Part shown: positions 34,054-43,591 of the stretch, one piece after another
How the letters are laid out: every line of letters begins with the position of its first letter
Position numbering within the stretch: the first letter of the stretch is position 1
Assembly: GCA_025927765.1 (NCBI GenBank)
Contig: JAICKU010000016.1
Span: 1 to 57,714, forward strand
Reading direction: 5' to 3'
From: Burkholderiales bacterium
GTDB taxonomy: Bacteria; Pseudomonadota; Gammaproteobacteria; Burkholderiales; Casimicrobiaceae
Length of the DNA stretch: 57,714 nt
Notes under the pieces: model-generated
The model's database searches: none
What the model was told of the DNA's origin: nothing
The model's input: only the letters and a program-made list of their open reading frames with translations
Translations under genes and position numbers: made by a program

Positions 34054-36213
34054 ATGAATTGCAGCAAGTCGAAACACGCTGTCCCGGCGACGACGGCAGG
34101 CGCGCGTCAATGTCTGCGCCATACCCTCGTTCATGTCGGCGTGGCCGCTGCGCTGGGGATGATCGCCGTCGCCACGGTGCCCGTCGCGCAGGCACGCATC
34201 ACTCGCATCGAGATCACGCAGACCGAATCGCCGACGTTTGGTGGTTACGCGTGGACCGGCGTGGGGCAATACGAGAAGATCGTTGGCAAGGCGTACGGCG
34301 AGATCGACCCCACCGATCGCCGCAACGCGGTCATCGCCGATATCGCGCTCGCGCCGCGCAACGCGAACGGCAACGTCGAGTATTCGTTCGACTTCTACCT
34401 GCTGCGGCCGATCGACTTGTCCAAGGGCAACCACAAGCTGATGTACGAGCCGCCGAATCGCGGCCGCAAGCTGTTCGGCACGCTCAATCGCACCGCAGGC
34501 GGCAACGACCCCGGATCGGTCACCGATTCGCAGGCGCTGTCCGATGCGTTCCTGATGGAGCGCGGCTATTCGCTCGCCTGGAGCGGTTGGGACGCCTCGG
34601 CAGGCAGCAGCACGGCCAACTTCAACGCGACGATCACGCTGCCGGTGGCGAAGAACGGCGACTCGACGATCACGGGTCCCGCTTACGAGTACATCGTGAA
34701 TGCGGGCGCGCACTACAACCTCACCTACCACGCGGCGACGCTCGACCAGTCGCAGGCGAAGCTCACCCACCGCGTGCACCTCGACGACACGCCCGAGGTC
34801 GTGCCCGCCAGCGACTGGCAGTACAACGCGGCGGGCACCGCGATCTCGCTCACCGGCGGCAACTTCGCGCAGAACGATATCTACGAGTTCACGTATACCG
34901 CGAAGGATCCCACGGTCAACGGCATCGGCTTCGCCGCCATTCGCGACTGGATCACTTTCCTGCGTTACGACGCGCAAGACGGGAGCGGCAACGCCAACCC
35001 GCTCGCAGGCGACGTGCAGGAGGTCTACACGTACACGCTGTCACAGCCGGCGCGGCTGCTCAACGACTTCACGTCGCTGGGCTTCAACGAAAGCGAGACC
35101 GGGAAAAAGGTCGTCGACGGCATGCTGCAGTGGATCGGGGCCGCCGACGGCGTGAACATGAACTATCGGTTCTCGCAGCCGGGCCGCACCAATCGCAACC
35201 GGCAGGAGTTGCTATATCAGGAAGGTGTGTTCCCGTTCGCCAACGTCACGACGTCGGATCCGATCAGCGGCCAGACGGCGAGCCGGTACGACCGCTGCCT
35301 TGCGACGAATACATGTCCGGTCGCGATGGAGATCTACTCGGCGAACGAGTACTGGGTGAAGGCCGCATCGTTGCTGCACACCTCGCCGGACGGCACGCGT
35401 GACCTGCCCGATTCGCCGTACGCGCGCAACTACTTCATTTCGAGTCACCAGCACGGTGTCGGCAACGGGAAGTCGGCCGGCTCGTGCCAGCAACTGCAGA
35501 ATCCGCTCGACTCGGCCCCCGTGCAGCGTGCGCTGTGGGAGGCAATGGATCGGTGGGTGATGCAAGGAACTACCCCGCCGCCGAGCATGGTGCCGAAGAT
35601 TGCCGACGGCACGCTCGCGAAGTCCACCGGGCAAAGCGACGTCGGCTTCCCGAGCATTCCCGGCGTCACGTACACGGGCCTCAAGACCACGCGCTACCGC
35701 TTCGATTTCGGCCCGAACTACTACTCGACGCTCGTGCCGACGATCAATCCGCCGGTGGTCTCGCCGCCGTACGAGGACAATCCCGCGAACGGCCCGATCT
35801 ATCCGAGCTTCGTGCCGAAGACCGACAGCGACGGCAACGACATCGCGGGGGTGCGCCTGCCGGACGTCACCGTACCGCTGGCGACGTACACGGGATGGGC
35901 GCTTCGCGCTGGAAAATGGGCGAACGATGGATGCGAAGGGTCGGGGCAAATGATCCCGTTTGCGAAGACCAGGGCCGAGCGGCTCGCTTCGGGCGACCCC
36001 AGACCGTCGGTGCAGGAGCGTTACCCCTCGTTCGCGCAGTACCGCAGCGCCGTGATGCGCGCCATCGACAGCATGGTGAGGCAGGGCCTGATGCTGTGCG
36101 AGGACGTCGCCGACCAGCAGGCAAGGCTGCTGCAGGCGGGGCTCGACGCAGGCGTACCGCCGCCGAAAGGCAATCCGCTGCCGCAGGAGCAGGTGCCCGC
36201 CTGCCACGGCTAG
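34054..36213 (+). CDS. Secreted alpha/beta hydrolase domain-containing protein (Abhydrolase_10 type)
   Basis: A 719-residue protein with a long N-terminal signal (hydrophobic VGVAAALGMIAVATVPVAQA, cleaved near residue 48), then the family's start RITRIEITQTESPTFGGYAW. Later come YFLLRP-like strands, LMYEPPNRGRK, RGYSLAWSGWDA, AIRDWITFLRY, and a C-terminal part with TGWALRAG and a helical end. Function of the family is poorly known; ester hydrolysis is possible. AAGGAG precedes the ATG, and a good terminator follows 20 bases after the stop. It has its own ~300-base upstream region (33753-34053) with no other gene. Confidence 0.82.
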   Translation: MNCSKSKHAVPATTAGARQCLRHTLVHVGVAAALGMIAVATVPVAQARITRIEITQTESPTFGGYAWTGVGQYEKIVGKAYGEIDPTDRRNAVIADIALAPRNANGNVEYSFDFYLLRPIDLSKGNHKLMYEPPNRGRKLFGTLNRTAGGNDPGSVTDSQALSDAFLMERGYSLAWSGWDASAGSSTANFNATITLPVAKNGDSTITGPAYEYIVNAGAHYNLTYHAATLDQSQAKLTHRVHLDDTPEVVPASDWQYNAAGTAISLTGGNFAQNDIYEFTYTAKDPTVNGIGFAAIRDWITFLRYDAQDGSGNANPLAGDVQEVYTYTLSQPARLLNDFTSLGFNESETGKKVVDGMLQWIGAADGVNMNYRFSQPGRTNRNRQELLYQEGVFPFANVTTSDPISGQTASRYDRCLATNTCPVAMEIYSANEYWVKAASLLHTSPDGTRDLPDSPYARNYFISSHQHGVGNGKSAGSCQQLQNPLDSAPVQRALWEAMDRWVMQGTTPPPSMVPKIADGTLAKSTGQSDVGFPSIPGVTYTGLKTTRYRFDFGPNYYSTLVPTINPPVVSPPYEDNPANGPIYPSFVPKTDSDGNDIAGVRLPDVTVPLATYTGWALRAGKWANDGCEGSGQMIPFAKTRAERLASGDPRPSVQERYPSFAQYRSAVMRAIDSMVRQGLMLCEDVADQQARLLQAGLDAGVPPPKGNPLPQEQVPACHG

Positions 36214-36231
36214 CGAAACGTTTGTCACCCC

Positions 36232-36261
36232 AAAACCCGCCGGTGCACCGGCGGGTTTTTC
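36232..36261 (+). terminator. Rho-independent terminator
   Basis: A perfect 10-bp stem ACCCGCCGGT-GC-ACCGGCGGGT followed by TTTTC, 20 bases after the stop of the secreted hydrolase. Confidence 0.9.
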
Positions 36262-36294
36262 ATGACCGATGCACGCGGCGCCTGCCACGCATTG

Positions 36295-36378
36295 CAGAAA
36301 GCCAAGCGCATTGCCGACGACCGATACCCCACTCGGCGACATCGCCAGCGCCCCAATGAGTGGCGACAGCAGGATCCA
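36295..36378 (-). pseudogene. Heavy-metal P-type ATPase C-terminal remnant
   Basis: On the minus strand the 28 codons PWILLSPLIGALAMSPSGVS plus VVGNALGFL match the last transmembrane pair of copper/heavy-metal P1B ATPases, where LLSPMIAAAAMSLSSVSVVxNALR is typical. Nothing else of the ~800-residue enzyme is present, and it is flanked by a ChrA fragment and a broken DUF1259 gene. It is evidence of a deleted metal-resistance locus. Confidence 0.6.
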
Positions 36379-36610
36379 GGGACGAAGCCGATCGTGCGCT
36401 CTTGACGTAATTCCATGATTCCACAATCGCCGCCGTTCTCGCATGGCGCGGCGAACTCTTCGGGCATGTCAACGAACTTGACGCGGAGGCGCGGCCGGTT
36501 CTAGTCTACCGAAACACGCGGGGACATCCGCAGACTCCCCGATTCAAGACGTGTCGCCGCGTCCAAGCTCTGCTCCTTCATCGGGTCGCCGCATCCGAAG
36601 GGGAGTCGCG

Positions 36611-37684
36611 TTGGACGCAAAGTCGACCTCACCTGCGCATTACTCGCTCGCGGCGCGGACGCGCTATTTCCTAAAGCTCGGCGCGATCGGCTTCGGCGGT
36701 CCCGTCGCGCTCGTCGGCTCCGTTGCCGCGATGGTCGGCGTGCTCGCATTCGCCGGCACGGTGCGCGCGCAAACGCCCGCGCCGCTCGAGCTCGCCTACA
36801 CGGTTCCCCTGCCCGACGTGCGCGGCCGCATCGATCATTTCGCCCTCGATAAGGAGGACGGCCGGCTCTTCGTGGCAGCGCTCGGCAACGGCTCGGTCGA
36901 GGTGATCGACCTGCGAGCGAGAACGCGCAGCGCTCGCATCACCGGATTGCACGAGCCGCAGGGCATCGGGTACGTACCCCGGAGCAAGCGCCTGTTCGTG
37001 GCCGACGCCGGCGGCGGCGTCGACGTGTTCGACGGCTGGCCGCTCCAACGCACGGCGCGCATCGACGGCTTGGACGACGCCGACAACGTGCGCTACGACG
37101 CGTCCGCTCGGCGTATCTACGTCGGATATGGTCATGCGTTGGCCCTTGTCGACGTCAGCACGCACGCGCTCGCAGGCTCGATCGATCTCGCCGGCCACCC
37201 CGAGTCGTTCCAGCTCGCGTCTTCCGGTTCGCGCATCTTCGTGAACGTGCCGACCGCGCGACACATCGCGATCGTCGATCGCGACAAACGCACGGTGATC
37301 GGCCAATGGCCGATCGACGATGCGAGCGCGAATTTCCCGATGGCGCTCGACGAAGCCAACCATCGGCTGTTCGTCGCCACGCGACGTCCCGCATTGCTGC
37401 TCGTCTACGACACGCAAAGGGGGACTCGGGTCGCGACGGTTCGCATTGGTGGAGACGCGGACGACCTGTTCTTCGACGCAAAGCGCAGGCAGCTGTATGT
37501 CGTCTGCGGCGAGGGCGTCGTCGACATCGTGCAGCAGCGCGACGCGGATCATTACGCGTCGGCGGAGCAAGTGCCTACCGTGCGCGGCGCGCGAACCGGA
37601 TGGTTCGCCGACGACGTTCTGTACGTCGCCGTTCCGGCGCGCGGTACTTCGCCGGCCGAGATACGCGCCTATGCCATTCGATAG
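36611..37684 (+). CDS. ChrA N-terminal fragment fused to a YncE/YVTN-type beta-propeller
   Basis: The first ~36 residues (YFLKLGAIGFGGPVALVG) are the start of a ChrA chromate transporter. They run directly into a second hydrophobic segment, VAAMVGVLAFAGTVRAQ, which looks like the Sec signal of an exported propeller. The remainder has repeats such as GRLFVAALGNGSVEVIDL and KRLFVADAGGGVDVFD. I take the TTG at 36611, which has GAAGGGGAG before it; a GTG at 36551 is also open. The fusion is in frame, and the propeller may still be translated using the ChrA start. Function of the propeller is unknown. Confidence 0.7.
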   Translation: MDAKSTSPAHYSLAARTRYFLKLGAIGFGGPVALVGSVAAMVGVLAFAGTVRAQTPAPLELAYTVPLPDVRGRIDHFALDKEDGRLFVAALGNGSVEVIDLRARTRSARITGLHEPQGIGYVPRSKRLFVADAGGGVDVFDGWPLQRTARIDGLDDADNVRYDASARRIYVGYGHALALVDVSTHALAGSIDLAGHPESFQLASSGSRIFVNVPTARHIAIVDRDKRTVIGQWPIDDASANFPMALDEANHRLFVATRRPALLLVYDTQRGTRVATVRIGGDADDLFFDAKRRQLYVVCGEGVVDIVQQRDADHYASAEQVPTVRGARTGWFADDVLYVAVPARGTSPAEIRAYAIR

Positions 37685-37753
37685 CGCGATGCGAAACCAT
37701 CCGAGCAGCGGTTCGTCCCGATGGTGCAACACGCAATCCGCACGAGGTGACCC

Positions 37754-38072
37754 ATGAAAGCTTCACGCAAATTGATGACGTTCGCGCTATTCGCAGGTCG
37801 GTGGCGCGCTGGGCAAAAGCGGCTCCGCGATGCCGGGCGGCGTCTATCGGGTGGGATTGCCGCGCAGCGATCTGCGTCACGCTCGATGGCGTCGAAGTGA
37901 AGCCCGCGCTTGCCCTCGGATGGCTTGGCTTCGGCAAGACCGGCAACGCGGGCATCACATGCTGAACGACCAGCCGCGACTGTTCTTCGTGCACTTCCGG
38001 GCGAATGACGACGTGCGGAAGCTGAGCGCAGGACTGAAATCGGCAATCGCCAACATCAACGTCGCTAGATAG
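37754..38072 (+). pseudogene. DUF1259 (LppY/LpqO-type) gene with frameshift and internal deletion
   Basis: After an ATG at 37754 (MKASRKLMTFALFA), family sequence appears in pieces. One frame gives GKSGSAMPGGVYRVGLPRSDLR. After a ~2-base loss the next frame gives VTLDGVEVKPALALGWLGFG and KTGN. The sequence then jumps to the C-terminal part MLNDQPRLFFVHF...NDDVRKLSAGLKSAI, ending at the stop at 38070-38072. The middle of the domain is missing. No intact protein can be made. Confidence 0.75.
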
Positions 38073-38234
38073 AGATTCTTCGAGCCATCGACGCCGCACC
38101 TGCAGGACGGGACCGAAATTTCCGCCCAGGCAACGCTCGTCGAGGCAAGCCAGGCGAATCCCGCAAAGGGATGACGCCCGCAAATTCCCAGTGGGTGAGA
38201 ATTGAGCTATCACCGCGGAGCGGGTCGTGGCACG

Positions 38235-39020
38235 ATGCCCGCCGTGTCCTCGCGCCCTGCCCGCTCCCATGCCGCCGACGTTGCGTTGTCGCCGTCGGAT
38301 CGCGTGTTGCAACTGCTCGCCGCCGTCGCGCAACACGGGTCGGCGGTGCCGGTCAAACGCCTAGCTGAACTAGCCAACCTCCCGACCAGCACCGTCTATC
38401 GTCACCTCGGCGTACTGAAGCGCTGGGGCTTCGTCGCCGAAGGCGAGCGCGAGGGAACGTACGAGCCGGGGCCGATGAGTCTCCAGCTCGGCTGGGGCGG
38501 TCAGGCGTCGCAGCTCGTGAAGACCGCGCACGACGAGCTGCACAACCTCGTCGACGCCACCGGTGAAACGGCCGGCTTGATGGTGACGATCAACGGTAAG
38601 TTGGTCTGCCTCGATCTCGTCGAAAGTCCGCAATCGCTGCGGTGCTCGGTCCGGCGCGGCAGCTCGCTGCCGCTGCTGCGCGGCGCATCGGCGAAGGCGC
38701 AGCTCGCCTTCCTGCCGATACGCGAGCGCACCGCGGTGCTCGACGTCCATTTCGCACCTGCCGACACCGGGAAGCGACGGGAGCTCGAACGCGAGCTCGC
38801 CACGATCCGCGACGCCGGTTACGCCGCCAGCGAAGGCGAAGTCGACTGGGGCGTGTGGGGCGTGTCGGTGCCGCTCATGAGCCGTCACGAACGCCTGCTC
38901 GGCGGCATCACGCTGATGGCGCCCTCGATGCGCGTCGCCCGCAAGCACAAGGCTCTGATCCACGCGACCGTCTCCGCCGCCGGGCGGATCACCGGTCGAT
39001 TCCGATTTTCGCAACCGTAG
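38235..39020 (+). CDS. IclR-family transcriptional regulator
   Basis: A 261-residue regulator with a winged helix-turn-helix ([24 protein letters not shown]) and an IclR effector domain ([22 protein letters not shown], later [19 protein letters not shown]). The ATG at 38235 is chosen over a TTG 33 bases upstream. It is 20 bases upstream of, and co-directional with, the amino-acid importer and hutG, so it probably regulates that operon, and also itself if co-transcribed. Confidence 0.9.
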   Translation: MPAVSSRPARSHAADVALSPSDRVLQLLAAVAQHGSAVPVKRLAELANLPTSTVYRHLGVLKRWGFVAEGEREGTYEPGPMSLQLGWGGQASQLVKTAHDELHNLVDATGETAGLMVTINGKLVCLDLVESPQSLRCSVRRGSSLPLLRGASAKAQLAFLPIRERTAVLDVHFAPADTGKRRELERELATIRDAGYAASEGEVDWGVWGVSVPLMSRHERLLGGITLMAPSMRVARKHKALIHATVSAAGRITGRFRFSQP

Positions 39021-39040
39021 CCATTCCAGGAGGAAATGCC

Positions 39041-39772
39041 ATGAACCCGATCCGCCGCAGTTTGCTCGCCCTGGCCGCCTCGGCCGCCTTCACGCTCACC
39101 GGCGTCGCGCACGCGGAGGAAGTGCTGCGCGTCGCCACCGACGCCACGTTCCCGCCGTTCGAGTACACCGAGAACGGCAAGCGCACGGGCTTCGATATCG
39201 AGTTGATCGAGGCGATCGCGAAGGTGCTGAACCGCAAGGTCGAATGGACCGACATCGACTTCAAGGGCCTGGTGCCCGGGCTCGTCGCGAAGCGCTTCGA
39301 CGTCGCGGCGTCCGCGATCTACATCACCGACGAGCGCCGCAAGGTCGTCGACTTCACCGATCCGTATTACCCGGGCGGCCTGGTGATCATGACGAAGAAG
39401 GGCGACACGTCGATCAAGGGTCCCGAGGATCTCAAGGGCAAGAAGGTGACCGTGCAGGTCGGCACGAAATCGGTCAATTACCTGAAGGAGCACTACCCTG
39501 CCGCGCAACCGGTCGAGGTGGAGAAGAACCAGCAGATGTTCGAGCTGGTCGAGATCGGCCGCGCCGACGCCGCCGTTACGGGCAAGCCGGCCGCGAAGGT
39601 GTACGCGCGCACGAAGGGCACGCTGCAGGTCGTCGACCAGCCGCTCACCGTCGAGGAATACGGCTACGCGCTGCGCAAGGACACGCCGGAGCTCACGAAG
39701 CAGTTCAACGAGGCGCTGAAGAAGCTCAAGGCCGACGGCACGTACGACAAGCTGGTCGCGAAGTACCTGTAA
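39041..39772 (+). CDS. Amino-acid ABC transporter substrate-binding protein
   Basis: A 243-residue SBP_bac_3 protein with a clear signal peptide ([16 protein letters not shown]) and then [35 protein letters not shown] and the family core [23 protein letters not shown]. The start is preceded by CAGGAGG. It is followed by a permease and an ATPase and then hutG, so histidine, urocanate or formimino-glutamate-like ligands are plausible. The ligand itself cannot be read off. Confidence 0.93.
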   Translation: MNPIRRSLLALAASAAFTLTGVAHAEEVLRVATDATFPPFEYTENGKRTGFDIELIEAIAKVLNRKVEWTDIDFKGLVPGLVAKRFDVAASAIYITDERRKVVDFTDPYYPGGLVIMTKKGDTSIKGPEDLKGKKVTVQVGTKSVNYLKEHYPAAQPVEVEKNQQMFELVEIGRADAAVTGKPAAKVYARTKGTLQVVDQPLTVEEYGYALRKDTPELTKQFNEALKKLKADGTYDKLVAKYL

Positions 39773-39799
39773 CGCGTAACGCACTCGAGCGCGCGAACG

Positions 39800-40468
39800 G
39801 TGGACTTCGACTTTGCACCGGTCTTCCACGGCTGGCGCGCGCTGGCGCACGGCGCGCTCGTCACGGTCGAAGTCTCGGTCGGCGCGATCGCGCTCGGCTG
39901 CCTCGTCGGCCTCGTCATCGGGCTCGGGCGGCTGGATCCGCGGCGCCGCGTCGTCTACGCGCTGTGCTCGGCGTACCTGACCGTCGTCCGCGGAACGCCG
40001 CTTCTCGTCCAGCTCTTCATCTGGTTCTTCGGGTTGCCGGTCATCGGCATCCAGTTGCCTGCCTTCTTCTGCGGTATCGTCGGCATCGGCATGTACAGCG
40101 GCGCCTACGTCTCCGAGATCGTGCGCGGCGCGATCCAGTCGATCGACCGCGGACAGATGGAAGCGGCGCGTTCGCTCGGCATGCCCTATCGGATGGCGAT
40201 GCGCAGCATCGTCATTCCGCAGGCGGTGATCCGGATGATCCCGCCGCTCGGCAACGAGTTCATCGCGGTGATCAAGAACTCGTCGCTGGTGTCGCTTGTG
40301 ACGATCGCCGACGTGATGCACGAGGGACAGAAGATCATCAGCGTGTCGTACCGCTCGCTCGAGGTGTACCTCGCCATCGCGGTGGTGTACTTCGCGCTCA
40401 CGAATCTCACCGGATTCGCGTTGCGCTTCGCCGAGCGCCGCCTGGCGGTCGGTGGGCTCGTGCAATGA
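39800..40468 (+). CDS. Amino-acid ABC transporter permease
   Basis: A 222-residue HisM/GlnP-type permease starting at a GTG. It shows [57 protein letters not shown] and the coupling loop [11 protein letters not shown]. Only one permease is present in this importer, so it probably works as a homodimer. The stop overlaps the ATPase start (ATGA). Confidence 0.92.
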   Translation: MDFDFAPVFHGWRALAHGALVTVEVSVGAIALGCLVGLVIGLGRLDPRRRVVYALCSAYLTVVRGTPLLVQLFIWFFGLPVIGIQLPAFFCGIVGIGMYSGAYVSEIVRGAIQSIDRGQMEAARSLGMPYRMAMRSIVIPQAVIRMIPPLGNEFIAVIKNSSLVSLVTIADVMHEGQKIISVSYRSLEVYLAIAVVYFALTNLTGFALRFAERRLAVGGLVQ

Positions 40469-41304
40469 GCGAGGTCGGGGCAGCGGCTCCGCGGCGTCCC
40501 ATCATCAGCGCTCGTGGCCTCCGGAAATCGTTCGGCGCCCTCGAAGTGCTGAAGGGCATCGACTTCGACGTGCTGCCGTCCCAGGTGAGCGTCGTGATCG
40601 GCCCGAGCGGCTCGGGCAAGAGCACGCTGCTTCGCTGTTGCAACGGCCTCGAGACGGCGGACGCCGGAAGCCTCGAGATCTGCGGCCGCACGCTCGTCGA
40701 CCACGGCCGGCGCCTGCCGGAGCCCGAGCTCAATGCGCTCCGCACACGCGTCGGGATGGTGTTCCAGTCGTTCAATCTTTTTCCGCATCTGACGGTGCTC
40801 GGCAACGTCACGATCGGGCCGCGCAAGCTGCGCGATTTGTCGGCGGCAGACGCGGAAACGGCGGCGCGGCGGCTGCTCGACAAGGTCGGACTTGCCAGCA
40901 AGGCCGACGCGTATCCCTCGACGCTGTCCGGCGGACAGAAGCAGCGCGTCGCGATCGCGCGCGCACTCGCGATGGAACCGCAGGTGATGCTCTTCGACGA
41001 GCCGACGTCGGCGCTCGATCCCGAGCTCGTCGGCGAAGTGCTGCTGGTGATGAAGAACCTCGCGCGCGAAGGAATGACGATGATGGTGGTCACGCACGAG
41101 ATGGGCTTTGCGCGCGAAGTGGGCGACGTCGTCTCGGTGATGGACCACGGCGTCGTGCTCGAATCGGGGCCACCCGCGCAAATCTTCGATGCGCCTTTGC
41201 ATGCGCGTACGCGCGAATTCCTTCAGGCCGTCGTCACGCGCGCCGGACCGAAGCCGCAAGCGACGCAGCCGGCGACGGCGCCGCTCGCGATCGACGATCA
41301 TTGA
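40465..41304 (+). CDS. Amino-acid ABC transporter ATP-binding protein
   Basis: A 279-residue ATPase with Walker [21 protein letters not shown], the signature [15 protein letters not shown], Walker [16 protein letters not shown] and the switch His in VVTHEM. The C-terminal ~20 residues are a basic/Ala-rich tail. It overlaps the permease by four bases and hutG begins one base after its stop, so transport and catabolism are tightly coupled. Confidence 0.95.
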   Translation: MSEVGAAAPRRPIISARGLRKSFGALEVLKGIDFDVLPSQVSVVIGPSGSGKSTLLRCCNGLETADAGSLEICGRTLVDHGRRLPEPELNALRTRVGMVFQSFNLFPHLTVLGNVTIGPRKLRDLSAADAETAARRLLDKVGLASKADAYPSTLSGGQKQRVAIARALAMEPQVMLFDEPTSALDPELVGEVLLVMKNLAREGMTMMVVTHEMGFAREVGDVVSVMDHGVVLESGPPAQIFDAPLHARTREFLQAVVTRAGPKPQATQPATAPLAIDDH

Positions 41305-41305
41305 G

Positions 41306-42313
41306 ATGACGGATACGACAGCCCTCTGGCGCGGCCGCGACGATTCCGGCGATTCGGGCGATACCCGTCGCTGGCATCACGTGGTGCGCCGTTTCGACGA
41401 CGACACGCGTGCAGGTGTGGCGCTGATCGGCTTCGCGTGCGACGAAGGCGTACGCCGAAACGGGGGTCGTCCCGGGGCATCGGAGGGCCCGGCGGCACTG
41501 CGCGCCGCGCTCGCCAACATGCCGCTGCATGACGAGCCCGCGCTCTACGATGCCGGTGACGTCGCATGCGACGACGGCGCGCTCGAGGATGCACAGGCGC
41601 GGCTCGCTACGCGCGTTGCGCAGGTGCGCGCGCGCAATTCATTGCCCGTGGTGCTCGGCGGTGGACACGAGATCGCGTTCGGCACCTTCCAGGGTTTGGC
41701 GTCGTCATTGTCGCCGCACACCCGCATCCTGATCGTCAACCTCGACGCACACTTCGACCTGCGCGAAGCCGCCGAGGGCAATTCGGGCACGCCGTTTCGG
41801 CAGATCCAGGAATGGTGTGTCGAGCGTGGCATGTCGTTCGACTACCGCGTGCTCGGCGTGAGCCGCTATGCGAACACGCGCGCGCTGTTCGATCGCGCCG
41901 ATCGCTTGGGCGTGCGCTATTGGGAGGACGAGAGGCTGCAGGATCTCGCCGGCGCTGCGAAGGCCTGTGCAGACCTCGCCGACGACCTCGCCCGCGCGGA
42001 CGCCATCTACCTCACGATCTGCCTCGACGTCCTTCCCGGTGACAAGGCGCCCGGCGTATCCGCGCCGGCAGCGCTCGGCGTTCCCCTCGCGTGCATCGAG
42101 CGAAGCGTCGATACGATCGTCGCCAGCGGCAAAGTGGCGGCGGTGGACATCGCCGAGTTCAACCCGCGATTCGACCGCGATGCAATGACGGCGCGCGTCG
42201 CGGCACGCCTCATTGCGCGCGTCGCGCGGGGTGCGGCGCGTGCGGGCTGGCTTCCTCCGGCGGGTGCACGTTTCGAAACAGCGCGAGCAGCATCAGGTCG
42301 TACGCGATCTTGA
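41306..42313 (+). CDS. hutG: Formimidoylglutamase (HutG), ureohydrolase family
   Basis: A 335-residue arginase-superfamily enzyme. It has VLGGGHEIAFG, NLDAHFDLR and CLDVLPGDKAPGVSAPA, the form seen in formimidoylglutamase rather than agmatinase or arginase. These supply the His and Asp ligands of the two-manganese centre. HutG hydrolyses N-formimidoyl-glutamate to glutamate and formamide, the last step of one histidine-degradation route. It directly follows the amino-acid importer. Its 3' end overlaps the convergent MFS gene by 104 bases. No other hut genes are in the window. Confidence 0.82.
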   Translation: MTDTTALWRGRDDSGDSGDTRRWHHVVRRFDDDTRAGVALIGFACDEGVRRNGGRPGASEGPAALRAALANMPLHDEPALYDAGDVACDDGALEDAQARLATRVAQVRARNSLPVVLGGGHEIAFGTFQGLASSLSPHTRILIVNLDAHFDLREAAEGNSGTPFRQIQEWCVERGMSFDYRVLGVSRYANTRALFDRADRLGVRYWEDERLQDLAGAAKACADLADDLARADAIYLTICLDVLPGDKAPGVSAPAALGVPLACIERSVDTIVASGKVAAVDIAEFNPRFDRDAMTARVAARLIARVARGAARAGWLPPAGARFETARAASGRTRS

Positions 42314-43445
42314 TGGCACCGGCCAGCACCAGCGGCCATCCGAATGGAGACAGCCCCAGCAAATAGCCTGCAAGCAGCGGACTGCCTGCTGCGGCCAGGC
42401 TGCGCGGGACTGCGGTGGTGCTGGCGGCGGCCGGCCGTTCGACGGGCGTGACGACGGCCATCACGTAGGAGCTTCGCGTCGGCACGTCCATCTGCGACAG
42501 GGCGCTGCGCACGAGCAACAGCGCCACGGCGACATGGACGTCGCTCACAAATGGAATGGCGATCAGCGCCACGCTCGACGGTATATGCGTGAACACCATC
42601 GTGTTGACGAGGCCGAAGCGCTGCGCGAGCGGCACTGCCGCGAGATACGACGCCGCGGCAAGCAAGCTCGTGGCGGAGAACAGCACGCCGAGCTCGGCCG
42701 GCGCAAGCGCGAAGCGCTGCACGAGCCACAGGCTCAGCATCGACTGCACGATCAGGCCGCCGGCGAACGCGTCCACGCTGAAGAGCGCGGCCAGCGTCAG
42801 GACGATGCGTCGCGATTCGTGCAGCGGCGCCTCACGTTGCGCGCTCTCGGAAACGCCACCGGCGCGAACGGGCAGGCGTCGGTACAGCAGCCACGAGGCG
42901 AGGCCCAACGCTGCATAGAACACGAACATGCTTTGCAGCGCGACGCGCCAGGGCACGTGCAGCGTGTCGGCCAGCATCTGCGGCACCGCGGCGAGCAGCG
43001 CGCCGAGCGCGCCGCAAAGTGCGCCCACCAGGCTGTAGCGCGCGAACGTGCGCGTGCGTGCTTTTGCACTGACGACATCGGAGAGCACCGCGTGCTCGAG
43101 CGGCAGGAACGCGCTGACGTCCCCGCTCGACGGATTGAGCGTTCCGACGAACGCCACGACGAGCAGCGGCCAGAAATCGCGCACAGCAGTGAACGCGATG
43201 CCCGTCGCGAGCATCAGCAGCGCGGTCCCGAGCAGCGCGCGGCGATAGCCGATGCGCGTCGCATGCATGCCGATCGTCAACGACAAGGCCGCGGAACCGA
43301 GCAGCGTCGCCGTGGACACGAGGCCGACTTCGAGCGGCGAATAGCCGAGCGCGAGCAGGTACAGCGGCAACGTGAGGCTGACGAAGCCGTCGCCCAACGC
43401 GCGTACGCCGCGGGCGGCAACAACGAGTGAAACCGTGGAGTCCAT
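42210..43445 (-). CDS. MFS transporter
   Basis: A ~411-residue protein with twelve hydrophobic segments. The N-terminal half contains RGVRALGDGFVSLTLPLYLL and LGYSPLEVGLVSTATLLGSAAL, with the family loop MHATRIGYRRAL between helices 2 and 3. The ATG at 43445 is preferred, though a GTG four codons upstream is possible. Its last 35 codons are read through DNA that also encodes the HutG C-terminus on the other strand. Substrate unknown; drug or sugar efflux is typical for this branch. Confidence 0.88.
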   Translation of the reverse strand: MDSTVSLVVAARGVRALGDGFVSLTLPLYLLALGYSPLEVGLVSTATLLGSAALSLTIGMHATRIGYRRALLGTALLMLATGIAFTAVRDFWPLLVVAFVGTLNPSSGDVSAFLPLEHAVLSDVVSAKARTRTFARYSLVGALCGALGALLAAVPQMLADTLHVPWRVALQSMFVFYAALGLASWLLYRRLPVRAGGVSESAQREAPLHESRRIVLTLAALFSVDAFAGGLIVQSMLSLWLVQRFALAPAELGVLFSATSLLAAASYLAAVPLAQRFGLVNTMVFTHIPSSVALIAIPFVSDVHVAVALLLVRSALSQMDVPTRSSYVMAVVTPVERPAAASTTAVPRSLAAAGSPLLAGYLLGLSPFGWPLVLAGAIKIAYDLMLLALFRNVHPPEEASPHAPHPARRAQ

Positions 43446-43591
43446 GCCTTCTCCCACGCGGACCCGGATGGCTCCGCATCAGGAGCAGCGCTTGGACGGA
43501 CGATCGTCTTGGGAAGCGGGGAGCCTGCCGATCCCCGCGATTTCGACTCTAGCGCGACGCGGCGAGCGACGCAAACGCCATCGCTCGTGGA

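Noticed and set aside
39244-41304. Long plus-strand frame spanning the binding protein, permease and ATPase region
   Set aside because: Only its 3' end (from 40465) is a real gene; the rest is an off-frame reading of the binding-protein and permease genes.
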